A stretch of DNA of 64,000 nucleotides from Streptomyces sp. 378 (GCF_030124145.1 NZ_JASKMS010000013.1:1-64000), one strand, 5' to 3'. Counted from the first letter of the stretch, positions 51,001-60,340 are shown. Numbers and translations: made by a program. The notes: generated from the letters alone by a model not told the origin.

Positions 51001-53124
51001 TCAGGGGGTCGTGAGGCCCAGGGAGCGCTTCAGGAAGTCGACCTGGAGGAGGAGCAGGTTCTCGGCGACCTGTTCCTGGGGGGTGATGTGGGTGACGCCG
51101 GACAGCGGCAGCACCTCGTGGGGGCGGCCGGCGGCCAGCAGGGCCGAGGACAGGCGCAGGGCGTGGGCGACCACGACGTTGTCGTCGGCGAGGCCGTGCA
51201 CGACCATCAGGGGCCGGTGCGGCTCGGCCGGGGAGGACAGGCCCTCGGCGGTGACCAGGGAGCTCTTCGCGTAGGCCTCGGGGTGCTGCTCGGGTGTGCC
51301 CAGGTAGCGCTCGGTGTAGTGGGTGTCGTACAGGCTCCAGTCCGTCACCGGCGCGCCCGCGATGCCCGCGTGGAAGACGTCCGGGCGGCGCAGCACCGCC
51401 AGGCCCGCCAGCCAGCCGCCGAACGACCAGCCGCGGATCGCCACCCGGGACAGGTCCAGGGGGTGGTGCTTCGCGAGGTCCTCCAGGGCTTCCACCTGGT
51501 CGTCCAGCGACAGCGTGAAGTCCTGGTGGATCGCTTTCTCCCAGGCGGGGGAGCGGCCCGGGGTGCCGCGGCCGTCCGCGACGATCACCGCGAAGCCCTG
51601 GTCCGCGAACCACTGCGACGTGAGGTGCGGGTTGTAGGCCGCGACCACCCGCTGGCCGTGCGGGCCGCCGTACGGGTCCATGAGCACCGGCAGTGGGGTG
51701 TCGCCGTCGTAGTCCCGAGGCATAAGCACGGCGCACGGGACGCGGCGTGCGCCCCCCTCGGTGAGCGTCACGCGGGGGGACATACCGGGATCTTCGGCGT
51801 GAGAGGGGACAGTCGTGGTCGGTTTTCCGTCGCGCAGGACCTGGACCCGCGCACCTGGCCGGTTCAGCGTCGCCGAGACCAGAACCGTCACCTCCCCGGC
51901 CCGCACCGCCGCGTGCACGCCCGGTTCCTGAGACAGCCGCTCCACGCCCAGCTCGTTCACTCGGTACACATGCACCTGGCCCGTCTCCGCCTCGGTGGCC
52001 TCCGCCCCCGCCGACGCGGAGATCAGCACGTCCTGCTCGGAGACGTCCAGCACGGCCCGCACGTGCAACTGTGCTCCCGTGAGCGGCCGTTCCCCGACCG
52101 CCAGCACCCGCGCACCCCCCTCGTCCGCGATCCGCACCAGCTGCCCGGACGGGCTCCAGCACGGCACCCCGGGGAAAAGATCAAGCCATGTTCGATCTTC
52201 GTCGGCGTGCACCATCCGCGTCGCGCCGGTGTCCGCATCCACGGCCAGAATCAGCTGACTGCGCTGGTCGCGCGCCTGTACGAGCAGCAGGGGCGCGCCC
52301 GCCGCTGACCAGTGGACATGCGCCAGATACGGGTACCGCGCCCGGTCCCAGGCGACCTCCGTGCGCGGCCCGTCCAGCCCGATCACGAACAGCCGCACCT
52401 CCGCGTTGCCCGTGCCGGCCGCCGGATACGGCACCCGCTGCGGCTCCCGTTCCGGATGCGCGGGATCGGCGATCCACCACCGCCGCACCGGCGTGTCGTC
52501 CACGCGCGCCACGAGCAGCCGGTCCGACTCCGGAGCCCACCAGAAGCCCCGCGAACGCCCCATCTCCTCGGCCGCGATGAACTCCGCCAGTCCGTATGAG
52601 ACATTCTCCGACTCCGGCTCCGCGAGCGCCCGGTCGCCCTCTCCCTCGGCGCCCATCACCCGCAGCGCACCCTGCGCGGCGTACGCGATGTGCCGCCCGT
52701 CGGGCGACGGACGCGGGTCGATCACCGGCCCGGGCGCGGGCAGCCCACGCGCCGTCCCGGCCCGCAGCTCGGCCGCGAAAAGCCGCCCTGACAAGGCGAA
52801 AGAGGCCAATTCGACGGCCGTGTCGGTGGCGTACCCGACGATGCCGGCCCCGCCCTCACGGCTGCGTTCGCGCCGGGCCCGTTCCTCGGGCGAGAGGTCC
52901 TCCGAGGCGCCGCCCAGCAGGGCGCGCGGGTCGGCGGCGACGCGCTCCCCGCCCTCCTCCATATCGAGGACCCACAGTGAATTCGCCCGGTCCGTACCGG
53001 AACCGGAGCGCAGGAACACGACACGCGAACCGTCGGGCGCCACGGTGAACGAACGCGGCGCGCCGAGCGTGAAGCGCTGGGTACGGGCGTGCCGTCGGGG
53101 GAAGGAGTGAGGCTCGGTCGTCAT
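51001..53124 (-). CDS. Prolyl oligopeptidase-family S9 peptidase (DPP-IV-like)
   Basis: 707 residues. An N-terminal beta-propeller (about 20-440; segments such as DPRPSPDGRHIAYAAQG, FWWAPESDRLLVARVDDTP) is followed by an alpha/beta-hydrolase domain (about 450-707). The nucleophile is the Ser of GWSFGGW; likely Asp in HGLADDNVV and His in SGVTHITP. Double-Glu segment FIAAEEMGRSRGFWW matches the DPP-IV substrate N-terminus site. It trims dipeptides from peptides, which fits its position beside a peptide transporter. No signal peptide, so intracellular. ATG at 53124. Convergent with the transporter operon. Confidence 0.94.
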   Translation of the reverse strand: MTTEPHSFPRRHARTQRFTLGAPRSFTVAPDGSRVVFLRSGSGTDRANSLWVLDMEEGGERVAADPRALLGGASEDLSPEERARRERSREGGAGIVGYATDTAVELASFALSGRLFAAELRAGTARGLPAPGPVIDPRPSPDGRHIAYAAQGALRVMGAEGEGDRALAEPESENVSYGLAEFIAAEEMGRSRGFWWAPESDRLLVARVDDTPVRRWWIADPAHPEREPQRVPYPAAGTGNAEVRLFVIGLDGPRTEVAWDRARYPYLAHVHWSAAGAPLLLVQARDQRSQLILAVDADTGATRMVHADEDRTWLDLFPGVPCWSPSGQLVRIADEGGARVLAVGERPLTGAQLHVRAVLDVSEQDVLISASAGAEATEAETGQVHVYRVNELGVERLSQEPGVHAAVRAGEVTVLVSATLNRPGARVQVLRDGKPTTTVPSHAEDPGMSPRVTLTEGGARRVPCAVLMPRDYDGDTPLPVLMDPYGGPHGQRVVAAYNPHLTSQWFADQGFAVIVADGRGTPGRSPAWEKAIHQDFTLSLDDQVEALEDLAKHHPLDLSRVAIRGWSFGGWLAGLAVLRRPDVFHAGIAGAPVTDWSLYDTHYTERYLGTPEQHPEAYAKSSLVTAEGLSSPAEPHRPLMVVHGLADDNVVVAHALRLSSALLAAGRPHEVLPLSGVTHITPQEQVAENLLLLQVDFLKRSLGLTTP

Positions 53125-53301
53125 GCCCTGACCATATTGGCCATGCGCCCCCTTGTGCGGCCGTGCGCCGAGCGATGCGCGCAGACGGATAGTTATGATC
53201 AATGTCGCATAGTGGGTATGAACCTGCTGGCCGCTGTACGGATTTGATGCCCCCATAGTCCGACCCCCCGCGCCCTCGTGGATCTTTGGAGGTGAGCCGC
53301 C

Positions 53302-53496
53302 GTGGCACTCTCGATTTCGGCGGTAGTGCTGCTGGCGATCATCGTCTTCCTGCTCGTCAAGAAGTCGGGGTTGAAGGCGGGGCATGCGATCGTCTGCATG
53401 CTGCTCGGCTTCTACCTCGCCTCCTCGACCGTCGCTCCCACGATCAACGAGCTGACGACGAACATCGCGGGGATGATCGGCAGCATCAAGTTCTGA
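53302..53496 (+). CDS. Small two-helix membrane protein
   Basis: 64 residues: MALSISAVVLLAIIVFLLVK, then LKAGHAIVCMLLGFYLASST and a short C-terminal tail. Two membrane helices with a Lys/Gly turn. GTG at 53302 with GGAGGTGAG ribosome-binding site. I recall a similar small conserved gene preceding mshB in Streptomyces, with no known function. Only 28 bp separate it from mshB, so co-transcription is possible. Confidence 0.85.
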   Translation: MALSISAVVLLAIIVFLLVKKSGLKAGHAIVCMLLGFYLASSTVAPTINELTTNIAGMIGSIKF

Positions 53497-53524
53497 CCGC
53501 CGTGGGACCTCGTAGGGTGGTCCC

Positions 53525-54385
53525 ATGACGGAACTGCCCGACCGGCGTCTGCTGCTGGTGCACGCGCACCCGGACGACGAGTCGATCAACAACGGCGCGA
53601 CCATGGCCAGGTACGCGGCCGAGGGTGCCCACGTCACCCTGGTCACCTGCACCCTCGGCGAGCGTGGCGAGGTCATCCCGCCCGAGCTCGCGCACCTGAG
53701 CGGTCCCGCCCTGGGCCAGCACCGCCGCCGGGAGCTCAGCGTCGCCATGACCGAACTCGGCGTGACGGACTTCCGCCTGCTCGGCGGCGCCGGCCGCTAC
53801 AGCGACTCCGGGATGATGGGCCTGCCCGACAACGACGACCCCGCCTGCTTCTGGCAGGCCGACGTCGACGAGGCCGCCGCACACCTCGTCCGGGTGATCC
53901 ACGAGGTGCGCCCCCAGGTCCTCGTCACCTACGACGACCACGGCGGCTACGGTCACCCCGACCACATCCAGGCCCACCGCGTCGCCATGCGCGCCGCGGA
54001 GCTGGCCGCCGCGTCGGGCTGGACGATCCCCAAGGTCTACTGGAACCGGGTCCCCCGGCCGGTTGTGGAGGAGTCCTTCGCGCGGCTCCGCCAGGACCTG
54101 CCCGGCACGCCCTTCACCAAGGCGGCCGACGTCGACGACGTCCCGGGTGTCGTGGCCGAGGAGCGGATCACCACCGTCGTCGACGGCACCGCCCACGCCG
54201 CCGCCAAGGCCGCCGCGATGCGCGCCCACGCCACCCAGATCACCGTGGCCGAACCGTACTTCGTGCTGTCCAACGAGCTCGCCCAGCCGATCCTCACGAC
54301 CGAGTACTACGAGCTCGTGCGGGGCGAGCGGGGACCGGGCGAGAGGGAGACGGACCTGTTCGCCGGTGTCGAGGGGGACTCGTGA
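53525..54385 (+). CDS. mshB: GlcNAc-Ins deacetylase of mycothiol biosynthesis
   Basis: 286 residues of the PIG-L/LmbE zinc deacetylase family. Zinc site: AHPDDES (H15, D18) plus the distal His in GGYGHPDHIQAH. It deacetylates N-acetyl-glucosaminyl-inositol, the second step after MshA in making mycothiol, the actinobacterial thiol. Length and motifs match MshB rather than the conjugate amidase Mca. ATG at 53525. The stop overlaps the start of the next gene (GTGA), so they form an operon. Confidence 0.95.
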   Translation: MTELPDRRLLLVHAHPDDESINNGATMARYAAEGAHVTLVTCTLGERGEVIPPELAHLSGPALGQHRRRELSVAMTELGVTDFRLLGGAGRYSDSGMMGLPDNDDPACFWQADVDEAAAHLVRVIHEVRPQVLVTYDDHGGYGHPDHIQAHRVAMRAAELAAASGWTIPKVYWNRVPRPVVEESFARLRQDLPGTPFTKAADVDDVPGVVAEERITTVVDGTAHAAAKAAAMRAHATQITVAEPYFVLSNELAQPILTTEYYELVRGERGPGERETDLFAGVEGDS

Positions 54386-54792
54386 GCGACCGGACGCCGA
54401 TCCTCGCCCAGCCGATGCGGCCGCCCACCGCCGGGCGGGTCGGCGCCCTCCTCGGGTTCTTCGTGCTCGGCGCCGTGGTCGGCGCGGCCGGGGCGCTGGT
54501 ACAGCCCGGGTGGTTCCCGGGCGGACTGCTGCTCGCTCTCGCCGCCGAGGCCGGAGCCGTGCTCGGTGCCACCCGCGTCATGCGGGCCCGGTCCGGGGGG
54601 GTCGCGGTCGCGGCCGGCTGGATGCTGGCCGTCATCCTGCTCACCGCCAGTCGTCCCGAGGGCGACTTCCTCTTCGCCGCGGGAAGCGGCTCCTATCTCT
54701 TCCTGCTCGGGGGCATCGCCGTGGCTGTGATCTGCGCCACCTTCGCCCCGGGGTGGCAACCGGACGGTGACCCCGTCCGACTTGGCAAGTGA
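54382..54792 (+). CDS. DUF6113-like membrane protein
   Basis: 136 residues, four membrane helices (GALLGFFVLGAVVGAAGALV; GLLLALAAEAGAVLGAT; GVAVAAGWMLAVILLTA; SYLFLLGGIAVAVICATF) with short loops. GTG start at 54382 overlaps the mshB stop by 4 nt, so translation is coupled to mshB. The family assignment is from memory of the mshB neighbourhood. Function unknown; a link to mycothiol metabolism would be guilt by association only. Confidence 0.8.
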   Translation: MSDRTPILAQPMRPPTAGRVGALLGFFVLGAVVGAAGALVQPGWFPGGLLLALAAEAGAVLGATRVMRARSGGVAVAAGWMLAVILLTASRPEGDFLFAAGSGSYLFLLGGIAVAVICATFAPGWQPDGDPVRLGK

Positions 54793-54948
54793 CGTACCAC
54801 TTCGCCGGGACACGCCCGTGGGGGTCCGGTGTGACTTTCCCCAGTGGTCCTGAGATACGGCTGAGAAGTGGCCAGTATGGTGGTGCGCGCCGCCGAGCTG
54901 CCCGCGTGAGGTTGTGTCGGGCGGCGGAGCCAACCGGGAGAACCTGCC

Positions 54949-57600
54949 TTGAGTCGTGAAACTGACACTCCGTCCTCCGGGCCCAACGGGCGCGGCGGAG
55001 CCGCCTACCCGTCGGGCACGCCGCCGTACGGGACCCCGACGGTCTCCGACGCCGGTAGGGACGCGGGCCGTTCCGCCACGCGGCCGGAGGAACGCAAGAC
55101 CGAGACCACGCTGACGACCCGGATCCGGATCAACATCCCCGGGTCCCGGCCCATTCCGCCGGTCGTGGTGCGCAAGCCCGTCGCGGAGGCGGAGGGTTCC
55201 GCCGACACCGACACGCGCGGTGAGGCGTCGGCGGCCCCGGGCGCCGACGCGCCTCCGGCCCCGGTCGAGCCTCCTGTCGAGTCCGCGCAGCCGGGCGACG
55301 ACAAGCCCACCAGTGACTGGTTCGCGCCCCGCAAGTCCGGCGGAGGCAAGGGTGGTCCGGGCAGCGGCTCCACCAACGGGGCCGGTCTGCCGGGCGGTTC
55401 GGCTCCTGCGGCGGGCGGCCCCGGTGCGCCGGGCGCCGGTGTGTCCGGTGGCGCGCGTCCGGGTACCGGGCGGCCCGGTGGCGTGGTCGGCTCCATGGGC
55501 GCGCCGGGCGGCTCCCGGGCCGGCGGCACGAACGGTGCCGGGCTGCCGGGCGGCGCGACCGGCGGTCCTGTCGCGCCCGGGCACGGCGGCGGCACCGGCT
55601 CCTTCGACGTCACCGAGGCCCTGGCGGCGGGCCCGCTGGGCAACGGTTCGCGTTCCGCGGGCAACGGCTCCCGTCCCGCCCCTGGCGACGGCGGCGAACC
55701 GCGCCGCGACGACCTGCCGTACTTCTCCGAGAACGGGCAGGGCGGTTACGACGGCCAGAACGGCGGCCCGAGCGCTGCCCACGGCTTCGGCGAACCCGGC
55801 GTGCCCGGGGCCCGGGGCCCGGCCGGCCCGACCGGCGGACCGGTCACCGGCGACGGCCCGATGGTGCCACCGGCCGGTGGCCCGGGCGACTTCAACGCAC
55901 CAGGCGGCCAGGGTGACCCCGGTGCCTTCAACGCGCCGGGCGGCCCTGGCGCCCCCGGCGGTTCCGGCAGCTTCAGCGCCCCTGGCGGCCCTGGCGGCCC
56001 CGGTGGCTTCGGTGACCCGGGTCGGCCCGGTGTCCCGGAGTCGTTCAACGAGCCCGGTGCTGCCGGTGGCTTCGGTGACCCGGGTCGGCTCGGCGCCCCG
56101 GAGTCCTTCAACGAGCCTGGTGCTGTCGGTGGCTTCGGTGACCCGGGTCGGCCCGGTGCCCTCGAGTCCTTCAACGAGCCCGGCCGCTCCGGTGCCCCCG
56201 GCGGCCCCGGTGCCTTCAACGCTCCCGGCCGGCCGGGAGGCCCCGGCGCCCCCGTCGGTCCCGGCGCCATAGGCGGCGGCCCCGGTGGCCCGGGCGCTCC
56301 CGGCGGTCCCGCCGGTACGGGCGTACCCGGAGCCCCTGGCGGCCCGGCGGGCCCGGGTGCCCAGGGCGGCACCCCCGGTGCCACGAGTCCCGGCCCCGGC
56401 GGTGGCATGAGCGACGACACCGCCATCCTCACCCCGCAGAAGCCTGCCCCCGAACCGTCGGACGGCCAGGGCTACGGCCCCCGGCACGACAACGTCTCCG
56501 GGCACACCGTCACCAGCGGCATCCCCGTCGTACCGCCCGGCGCGGCCTCTCCGTTCGGCCCGGGCGCGCCCGGCGACGGCCCGGTGCCCCACACGGCCCC
56601 GAAGCTGCCCGAGCCGGTCTCCCCGCCCCCGGCGAGCTCCTCGAAGGCGCCGAAGAAGAAGGGGCGCAGCAAGCTCGTGCTGCTGGCAGTCGGCGCGGTC
56701 GTCCTCGCCGGTGGCGTCTACGGCGCCGGCCTGCTGATGAACCGCACCGACGTGCCCAAGGGCACCACCGTGCTCGGTGTCGACATCGGCGGCACCACCC
56801 GCGACGGCGCGGTCCGCAAGCTCGACGAGGCCTTCGACAACCGTGTCGGCAAGGAGATGGCCTTGTCGGTGGGCGGCAAGACCGTCACCCTCGACCCGGA
56901 CAACGCGGGTCTGCAGTTCGACATGGACGCCACGGCCGACGCGGCGGCGAAGAGCGACTACAACCCGGTCTCCGTGATCGGCTCCCTCTTCGGCAACCAC
57001 CGTGTGGTCACGCCGGTCATGCCCGTCGACGAGGAGAAGCTGCACGCCTCCCTGGAGGACGCGGTGGGCGGCTCCGGCGCGTCGACCGACGGCACGATCG
57101 AGTTCAAGGACGGCAAGGCCGTCCCGGTGTACGGCAAGGTGGGCAAGGGCATCGACCTCGCCAAGGCGACGACGACGGTCGAGGAGGCGTACCGCACCCA
57201 GGTGGAGACCGGCAGGGTCGGCACGGTGAGCCTGCCGACCACCACCCGCCAGCCGACGGTCTCGAACGCCGAGGTCGACCGGGTCCTGAAGGACTTCGCG
57301 CAGCCCGCGATGTCGGCCAAGGCCATCGTGCAGACCGACGCGGCGCACAGCATTCCGTTCGGCGCGCTGTCGCTGCCGAAGATCCTCGGATTCAAGGCCG
57401 TCGACGGCAAGCTCGTGGACACCTACAACCTGAAGGCGCTCAAGGAGGCCTACGGCACGACGTTCGACGGCGTGCAGATCGAGACCGCCACCGGGAAGCG
57501 TGACGTACTCCCGCAGGACGTCGTCACCGCACTGCGCCAGGCGCTGCGCGGCAAGACGCCGGCGGAGCGCACCGTGGTCATCGACACCACCCCGAACTGA
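54949..57600 (+). CDS. Collagen-like, peptidoglycan-binding (YoaR/VanW-type) membrane protein
   Basis: 883 residues from a TTG start (SRETDTPSS) with a GGGAG ribosome-binding site. Residues 1-560 form a huge Gly/Pro-rich, largely disordered cytoplasmic region with collagen-like G-x-y runs (about 300-490), including three tandem 21-residue repeats. One membrane helix (about 563-583; KLVLLAVGAVVLAGGVYGAGLL) follows. The extracytoplasmic part (about 590-883) carries two PG_binding_4-like modules (GVDIGGTTRDGAVRKLDEAF; AVPVYGKVGKGIDLAKATTT), as in VanW/YoaR proteins. The VanW catalytic-like domain itself is absent. Type II topology suggests a link between wall and cytoplasm. Divergent gene neighbours are not present; it may share the mshB transcript. 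Confidence 0.85.
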   Translation: MSRETDTPSSGPNGRGGAAYPSGTPPYGTPTVSDAGRDAGRSATRPEERKTETTLTTRIRINIPGSRPIPPVVVRKPVAEAEGSADTDTRGEASAAPGADAPPAPVEPPVESAQPGDDKPTSDWFAPRKSGGGKGGPGSGSTNGAGLPGGSAPAAGGPGAPGAGVSGGARPGTGRPGGVVGSMGAPGGSRAGGTNGAGLPGGATGGPVAPGHGGGTGSFDVTEALAAGPLGNGSRSAGNGSRPAPGDGGEPRRDDLPYFSENGQGGYDGQNGGPSAAHGFGEPGVPGARGPAGPTGGPVTGDGPMVPPAGGPGDFNAPGGQGDPGAFNAPGGPGAPGGSGSFSAPGGPGGPGGFGDPGRPGVPESFNEPGAAGGFGDPGRLGAPESFNEPGAVGGFGDPGRPGALESFNEPGRSGAPGGPGAFNAPGRPGGPGAPVGPGAIGGGPGGPGAPGGPAGTGVPGAPGGPAGPGAQGGTPGATSPGPGGGMSDDTAILTPQKPAPEPSDGQGYGPRHDNVSGHTVTSGIPVVPPGAASPFGPGAPGDGPVPHTAPKLPEPVSPPPASSSKAPKKKGRSKLVLLAVGAVVLAGGVYGAGLLMNRTDVPKGTTVLGVDIGGTTRDGAVRKLDEAFDNRVGKEMALSVGGKTVTLDPDNAGLQFDMDATADAAAKSDYNPVSVIGSLFGNHRVVTPVMPVDEEKLHASLEDAVGGSGASTDGTIEFKDGKAVPVYGKVGKGIDLAKATTTVEEAYRTQVETGRVGTVSLPTTTRQPTVSNAEVDRVLKDFAQPAMSAKAIVQTDAAHSIPFGALSLPKILGFKAVDGKLVDTYNLKALKEAYGTTFDGVQIETATGKRDVLPQDVVTALRQALRGKTPAERTVVIDTTPN
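56005..56193 (+). repeat. Three tandem 63-bp repeats inside the collagen-like gene
   Basis: In-frame copies at 56005-56067, 56068-56130 and 56131-56193, each encoding a 21-residue unit of type GFGDPGRPGVPESFNEPGAAG with few substitutions. Recent duplication or recombination-prone; copy number may vary between strains. Confidence 0.92.
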
Positions 57601-57619
57601 CCCCGGCCCACCCGCCGTA

Positions 57620-57654
57620 CGACAGCCCCTGCCCGGTGAGGGCGGGGGCTGTCG
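57620..57654 (+). terminator. Terminator after the collagen-like gene
   Basis: Stem of 15 pairs including one T-G wobble, arms 57620-57634 and 57640-57654, loop of five. It begins 19 bp after the stop codon. Confidence 0.82.
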
Positions 57655-57660
57655 TCGTCA

Positions 57661-57970
57661 CCTCGCGAACGTGACACCTGTCATGCGGCACTCCGGACAC
57701 CCGGCACCGCCCCCGTCGGCATCCCCCGCTCGGACCCGACCGGACCGTCGCCCTGCTCGGCCCCAGCGGTGCCGCGAGTCCACCACCCTCGACCTGCCAT
57801 CGTCGCCGGACGCGTGGGCGCCACGCCGCAGAGCGGCGGACTCATGAACGAGGTCACGGTCGCCGAACTCGTCCGGCTCACGAACGCGGCCGGGCGGGGG
57901 CGCGGGGAACTGCGCGATCGACCACGACAAACCCGCACACCCGCTTTCGCAACGCTCTCGGCGAAAAGGC
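57661..57970. other. Intergenic region with a Streptomyces-type repeated motif
   Basis: No supported gene in 310 bp. At about 57896-57941 the sequence GGCGCGGGGAACTGCGCGA, continuing with a GACCACGACAAACCCGCA-like tail, closely resembles a short intergenic repeat that I have seen many times in Streptomyces genomes. An open frame of 69 codons from 57769 covers it but has no family features. Confidence 0.55.
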
Positions 57971-58822
57971 TCAGTTGAGCATCGCCCTGGCCGCGAACGC
58001 CTCCCCCCGCACCCGCTCGGCAGCCGCCTCGTCCACCGCCTCCACAACCTCCGCGTACGCCTCCAACTCCGCGGCCCCACCCAGGAACTCCCCCCGCTGC
58101 ACGAGCAACTGCGCCCGCTCGTACCGCAACCGAGCCGGACGCGACGGCAGCAGCAACGACAACTCGACCGCCCACAACGCCACATCCGACCGCTCCGGCC
58201 GGGCCGCGGCCCACGCCCGCACGTTGTTCAGGATCCGCAGCACCACATCCAGCGGATCCGCCGGCCGCAACATCGCCGCGTCCAACCGCGCCCCCGTCGC
58301 CCCGGCCACCAGCAACTCCGCGTCGGCCCCGCTCAGCACCCGCCCCCCGTCGAACGGATCCGCGAGCACCTGCCCCTCCTCCGGCCCGAACCCGACCACG
58401 AAGTGCCCCGGCAGGGCGACCCCGTACACCGGCGCTCCCGCCCGCCGTGCCACCTCCATCCACACCACGGACAGCAGGATCGGCAGCCCCCTGCGCCGCA
58501 CCAGCACCTCGTGCAGCAGCGAGGACTCCAGCCGCTGGTAGTCGGCCGGGGTGCCGTGGAAGCCCGTCCGCTCACCGAGCAGCTCCCGCAGGGCGACCGC
58601 CCAGGCCCGCGGCCCGCCGGGCCGGTACGGCAGCAGCCCGGCCAGCCGGTCCAGCTCGACCTGCGCGGCGTCCAGGCCCGCCTCGTCCAGCTCCCCGTCC
58701 GCCACCGCCCCGACCAGCAGGCACAGCGTCGCCAGGTCGGGCCGCTCGCAACGGGCCTCTTCGGCGAACCGCCGCCGCAGCTCGGCGGAACGCTCGGGGG
58801 GCGGGGGATACGGGGGACGCAT
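57971..58822 (-). CDS. SirB1-like transglutaminase-fold protein
   Basis: 283 residues. It matches SirB1/transglut_core2 proteins: a helical N-terminus, then LGERTGFHGTPADYQRLESS, LLHEVLVRRRGLPILLSVVWMEVARRAGAPVYGVALPGHFVVGF and ADPFDGGRVLS, and a C-terminal TPR-like segment (NNVRAWAAARPERSDVALWA). The conserved PGHF is present. The Cys of true transglutaminases is absent at the usual site (RRRGLPILLS), as in many SirB1 proteins, so enzymatic activity is doubtful. ATG at 58822, 30 bp after the GNAT stop, so the two genes probably form an operon. Confidence 0.9.
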   Translation of the reverse strand: MRPPYPPPPERSAELRRRFAEEARCERPDLATLCLLVGAVADGELDEAGLDAAQVELDRLAGLLPYRPGGPRAWAVALRELLGERTGFHGTPADYQRLESSLLHEVLVRRRGLPILLSVVWMEVARRAGAPVYGVALPGHFVVGFGPEEGQVLADPFDGGRVLSGADAELLVAGATGARLDAAMLRPADPLDVVLRILNNVRAWAAARPERSDVALWAVELSLLLPSRPARLRYERAQLLVQRGEFLGGAAELEAYAEVVEAVDEAAAERVRGEAFAARAMLN

Positions 58823-58852
58823 GGCTGGCTCGTGCCCTTCGACGACGATCGG

Positions 58853-59860
58853 TTACCGGCCGGTGCCGTCGGCGTCCGGCGCCCGGTAGTGGTGGTAGGC
58901 GTGATGTGCGGCGAAGCCCATCCGCGCGTACAGCGCCCGCGCTCCCGCGTTCTGGGCCTCCACCTGGAGCCACGCGGCCGACGCGCCCTCGTCGAGCGCC
59001 TGACGGGCCAGCGCGGCCATCACGGCCGTGCCGAGCCCCTGCCGCCGCAGCGCCGGATCGACCTCGACGGCGGCGAACCCGGCCCATCGCCCGTCGACGA
59101 CACACCGCCCGATGGCGGCCGGTGCCGTCGGCCCGGACACGCTCGCGAACCAGACGGACGGCCCGCCGCCGAGCACCCGCAGCGCCACCTCGCTCACGCC
59201 CTTGCGCTGATACCGGGCCAGCCACCCCTCGTCGGCCTCCCGGGACAGCACGACCCCCGCCGGGTCGCCCCGGTCGGCGATCGGCGCCAGCGGCCCGACC
59301 CACAGCTCGGCGGTCACCTCCCGCTCCCAGCCCCGCTCCTCCAGCTCGGCGCAGAGCAGCTCCTGCGTGCCCTCGGCGCCGGTCGCGGTCTGGACGTAGG
59401 CGGGCAGTCCGCGCTCCCCGTACCACGCCCGTACGGCGTCGAGGGCCTCGTCGAGCGGCAGGCCGGGCGCGCCCAGCGGGAGCACCGAGTTGGCCCGCCG
59501 TGTGAACCCGGACGCCGCCCGCAGCTCCCACTCCCCGAGCCGTTCGCTCTCCACGGGCCGCCAGGCCCGCGCGGCGACCCGGGCCAGCTCCTCGTAGGAG
59601 GCGGCGGGCCCGCGGCGACGCGCCGGTGCGGAGGGCACGACCTTGCCCGCGACCAGCGCCGATTCCGCGATACGGACGCTCTCGCCACTCTTGCGTGTGA
59701 TCAGCAGCACACCGTTGTCCCATGATGTGAGAACACCGACCGTGTCGGTGAACTTCTCCACCGGAGCCGGACGTTCGGTCAAGCTCCGCACGGAGACCCG
59801 TTTGCCCACGTCAGCAGTGGTGATACGGACCTCGAGTCGCCCGGCGGCAGAGATTTCCAC
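58853..59860 (-). CDS. GNAT-family N-acetyltransferase
   Basis: 335 residues. The N-terminal 70 residues form a small beta-barrel-like domain (GKRVSVRSLTERPAPVEKF, VGVLTSWDNGVLLITRKSGESV). A degenerate GNAT-like middle part and a clear C-terminal GNAT domain follow (about 235-325), with the acetyl-CoA motif VDPALRRQGLGTAVMAALARQAL and QVEAQNAGARALYARMGFAAHHAYHHYR. The substrate is unknown. GTG start at 59860. Divergent from fdxA with 140 bp between. Fused-domain GNAT proteins of this type are conserved in Streptomyces beside fdxA. Confidence 0.9.
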   Translation of the reverse strand: MEISAAGRLEVRITTADVGKRVSVRSLTERPAPVEKFTDTVGVLTSWDNGVLLITRKSGESVRIAESALVAGKVVPSAPARRRGPAASYEELARVAARAWRPVESERLGEWELRAASGFTRRANSVLPLGAPGLPLDEALDAVRAWYGERGLPAYVQTATGAEGTQELLCAELEERGWEREVTAELWVGPLAPIADRGDPAGVVLSREADEGWLARYQRKGVSEVALRVLGGGPSVWFASVSGPTAPAAIGRCVVDGRWAGFAAVEVDPALRRQGLGTAVMAALARQALDEGASAAWLQVEAQNAGARALYARMGFAAHHAYHHYRAPDADGTGR

Positions 59861-60000
59861 AGGTCAGTTCACCCCTCCTGTACGGATCATGCCCAGGAAC
59901 GGAGATACTAGGGGCGGGCATCGACGACGCCGCGCTCCCGCGCGCCAGGCGGCGGAGCCTGAGGAGGCCCGCCAGCGCCCTATCGAGGAGGAACGACAGC

Positions 60001-60321
60001 GTGACCTACGTCATCGCGCAGCCTTGTGTCGACGTCAAGGACAAGGCGTGCATCGAGGAGTGCCCGGTCGACTGCATCTACGAGGGCCAGCGGTCCTTGT
60101 ACATCCACCCGGACGAATGCGTCGACTGTGGTGCCTGTGAGCCGGTCTGCCCGGTCGAGGCGATCTTCTACGAGGACGACACTCCCGAGGAGTGGAAGGA
60201 CTACTACAAGGCGAACGTCGAGTTCTTCGACGAACTCGGTTCGCCCGGCGGTGCCAGCAAGCTGGGGCTGATCGAGCGCGACCACCCCTTCGTCGCCGCG
60301 CTGCCGCCGCAGAACCAGTAA
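60001..60321 (+). CDS. fdxA: Seven-iron ferredoxin
   Basis: 106 residues. Cysteines C9, C17, C21, C25, C40, C43, C46 and C50 provide the [3Fe-4S] and [4Fe-4S] sites of actinobacterial 7Fe ferredoxins (CVDVKDKACIEECPVDCIYEG; CVDCGACEPVCP). It is a cytoplasmic one-electron carrier, for instance to P450s and oxidoreductases. The GTG at 60001 follows AGGAGGAACG. Length is as expected. It lies upstream of dapC but a strong terminator separates them. Confidence 0.96.
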   Translation: MTYVIAQPCVDVKDKACIEECPVDCIYEGQRSLYIHPDECVDCGACEPVCPVEAIFYEDDTPEEWKDYYKANVEFFDELGSPGGASKLGLIERDHPFVAALPPQNQ

Positions 60322-60340
60322 GAGCGGCCCGCACCGGCGC

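Noticed and set aside
57769..57978. 69-codon frame in the gap before the SirB1-like gene
   Set aside because: Covers a repeat-like intergenic motif and has no domain; overlaps the end of the SirB1-like gene.
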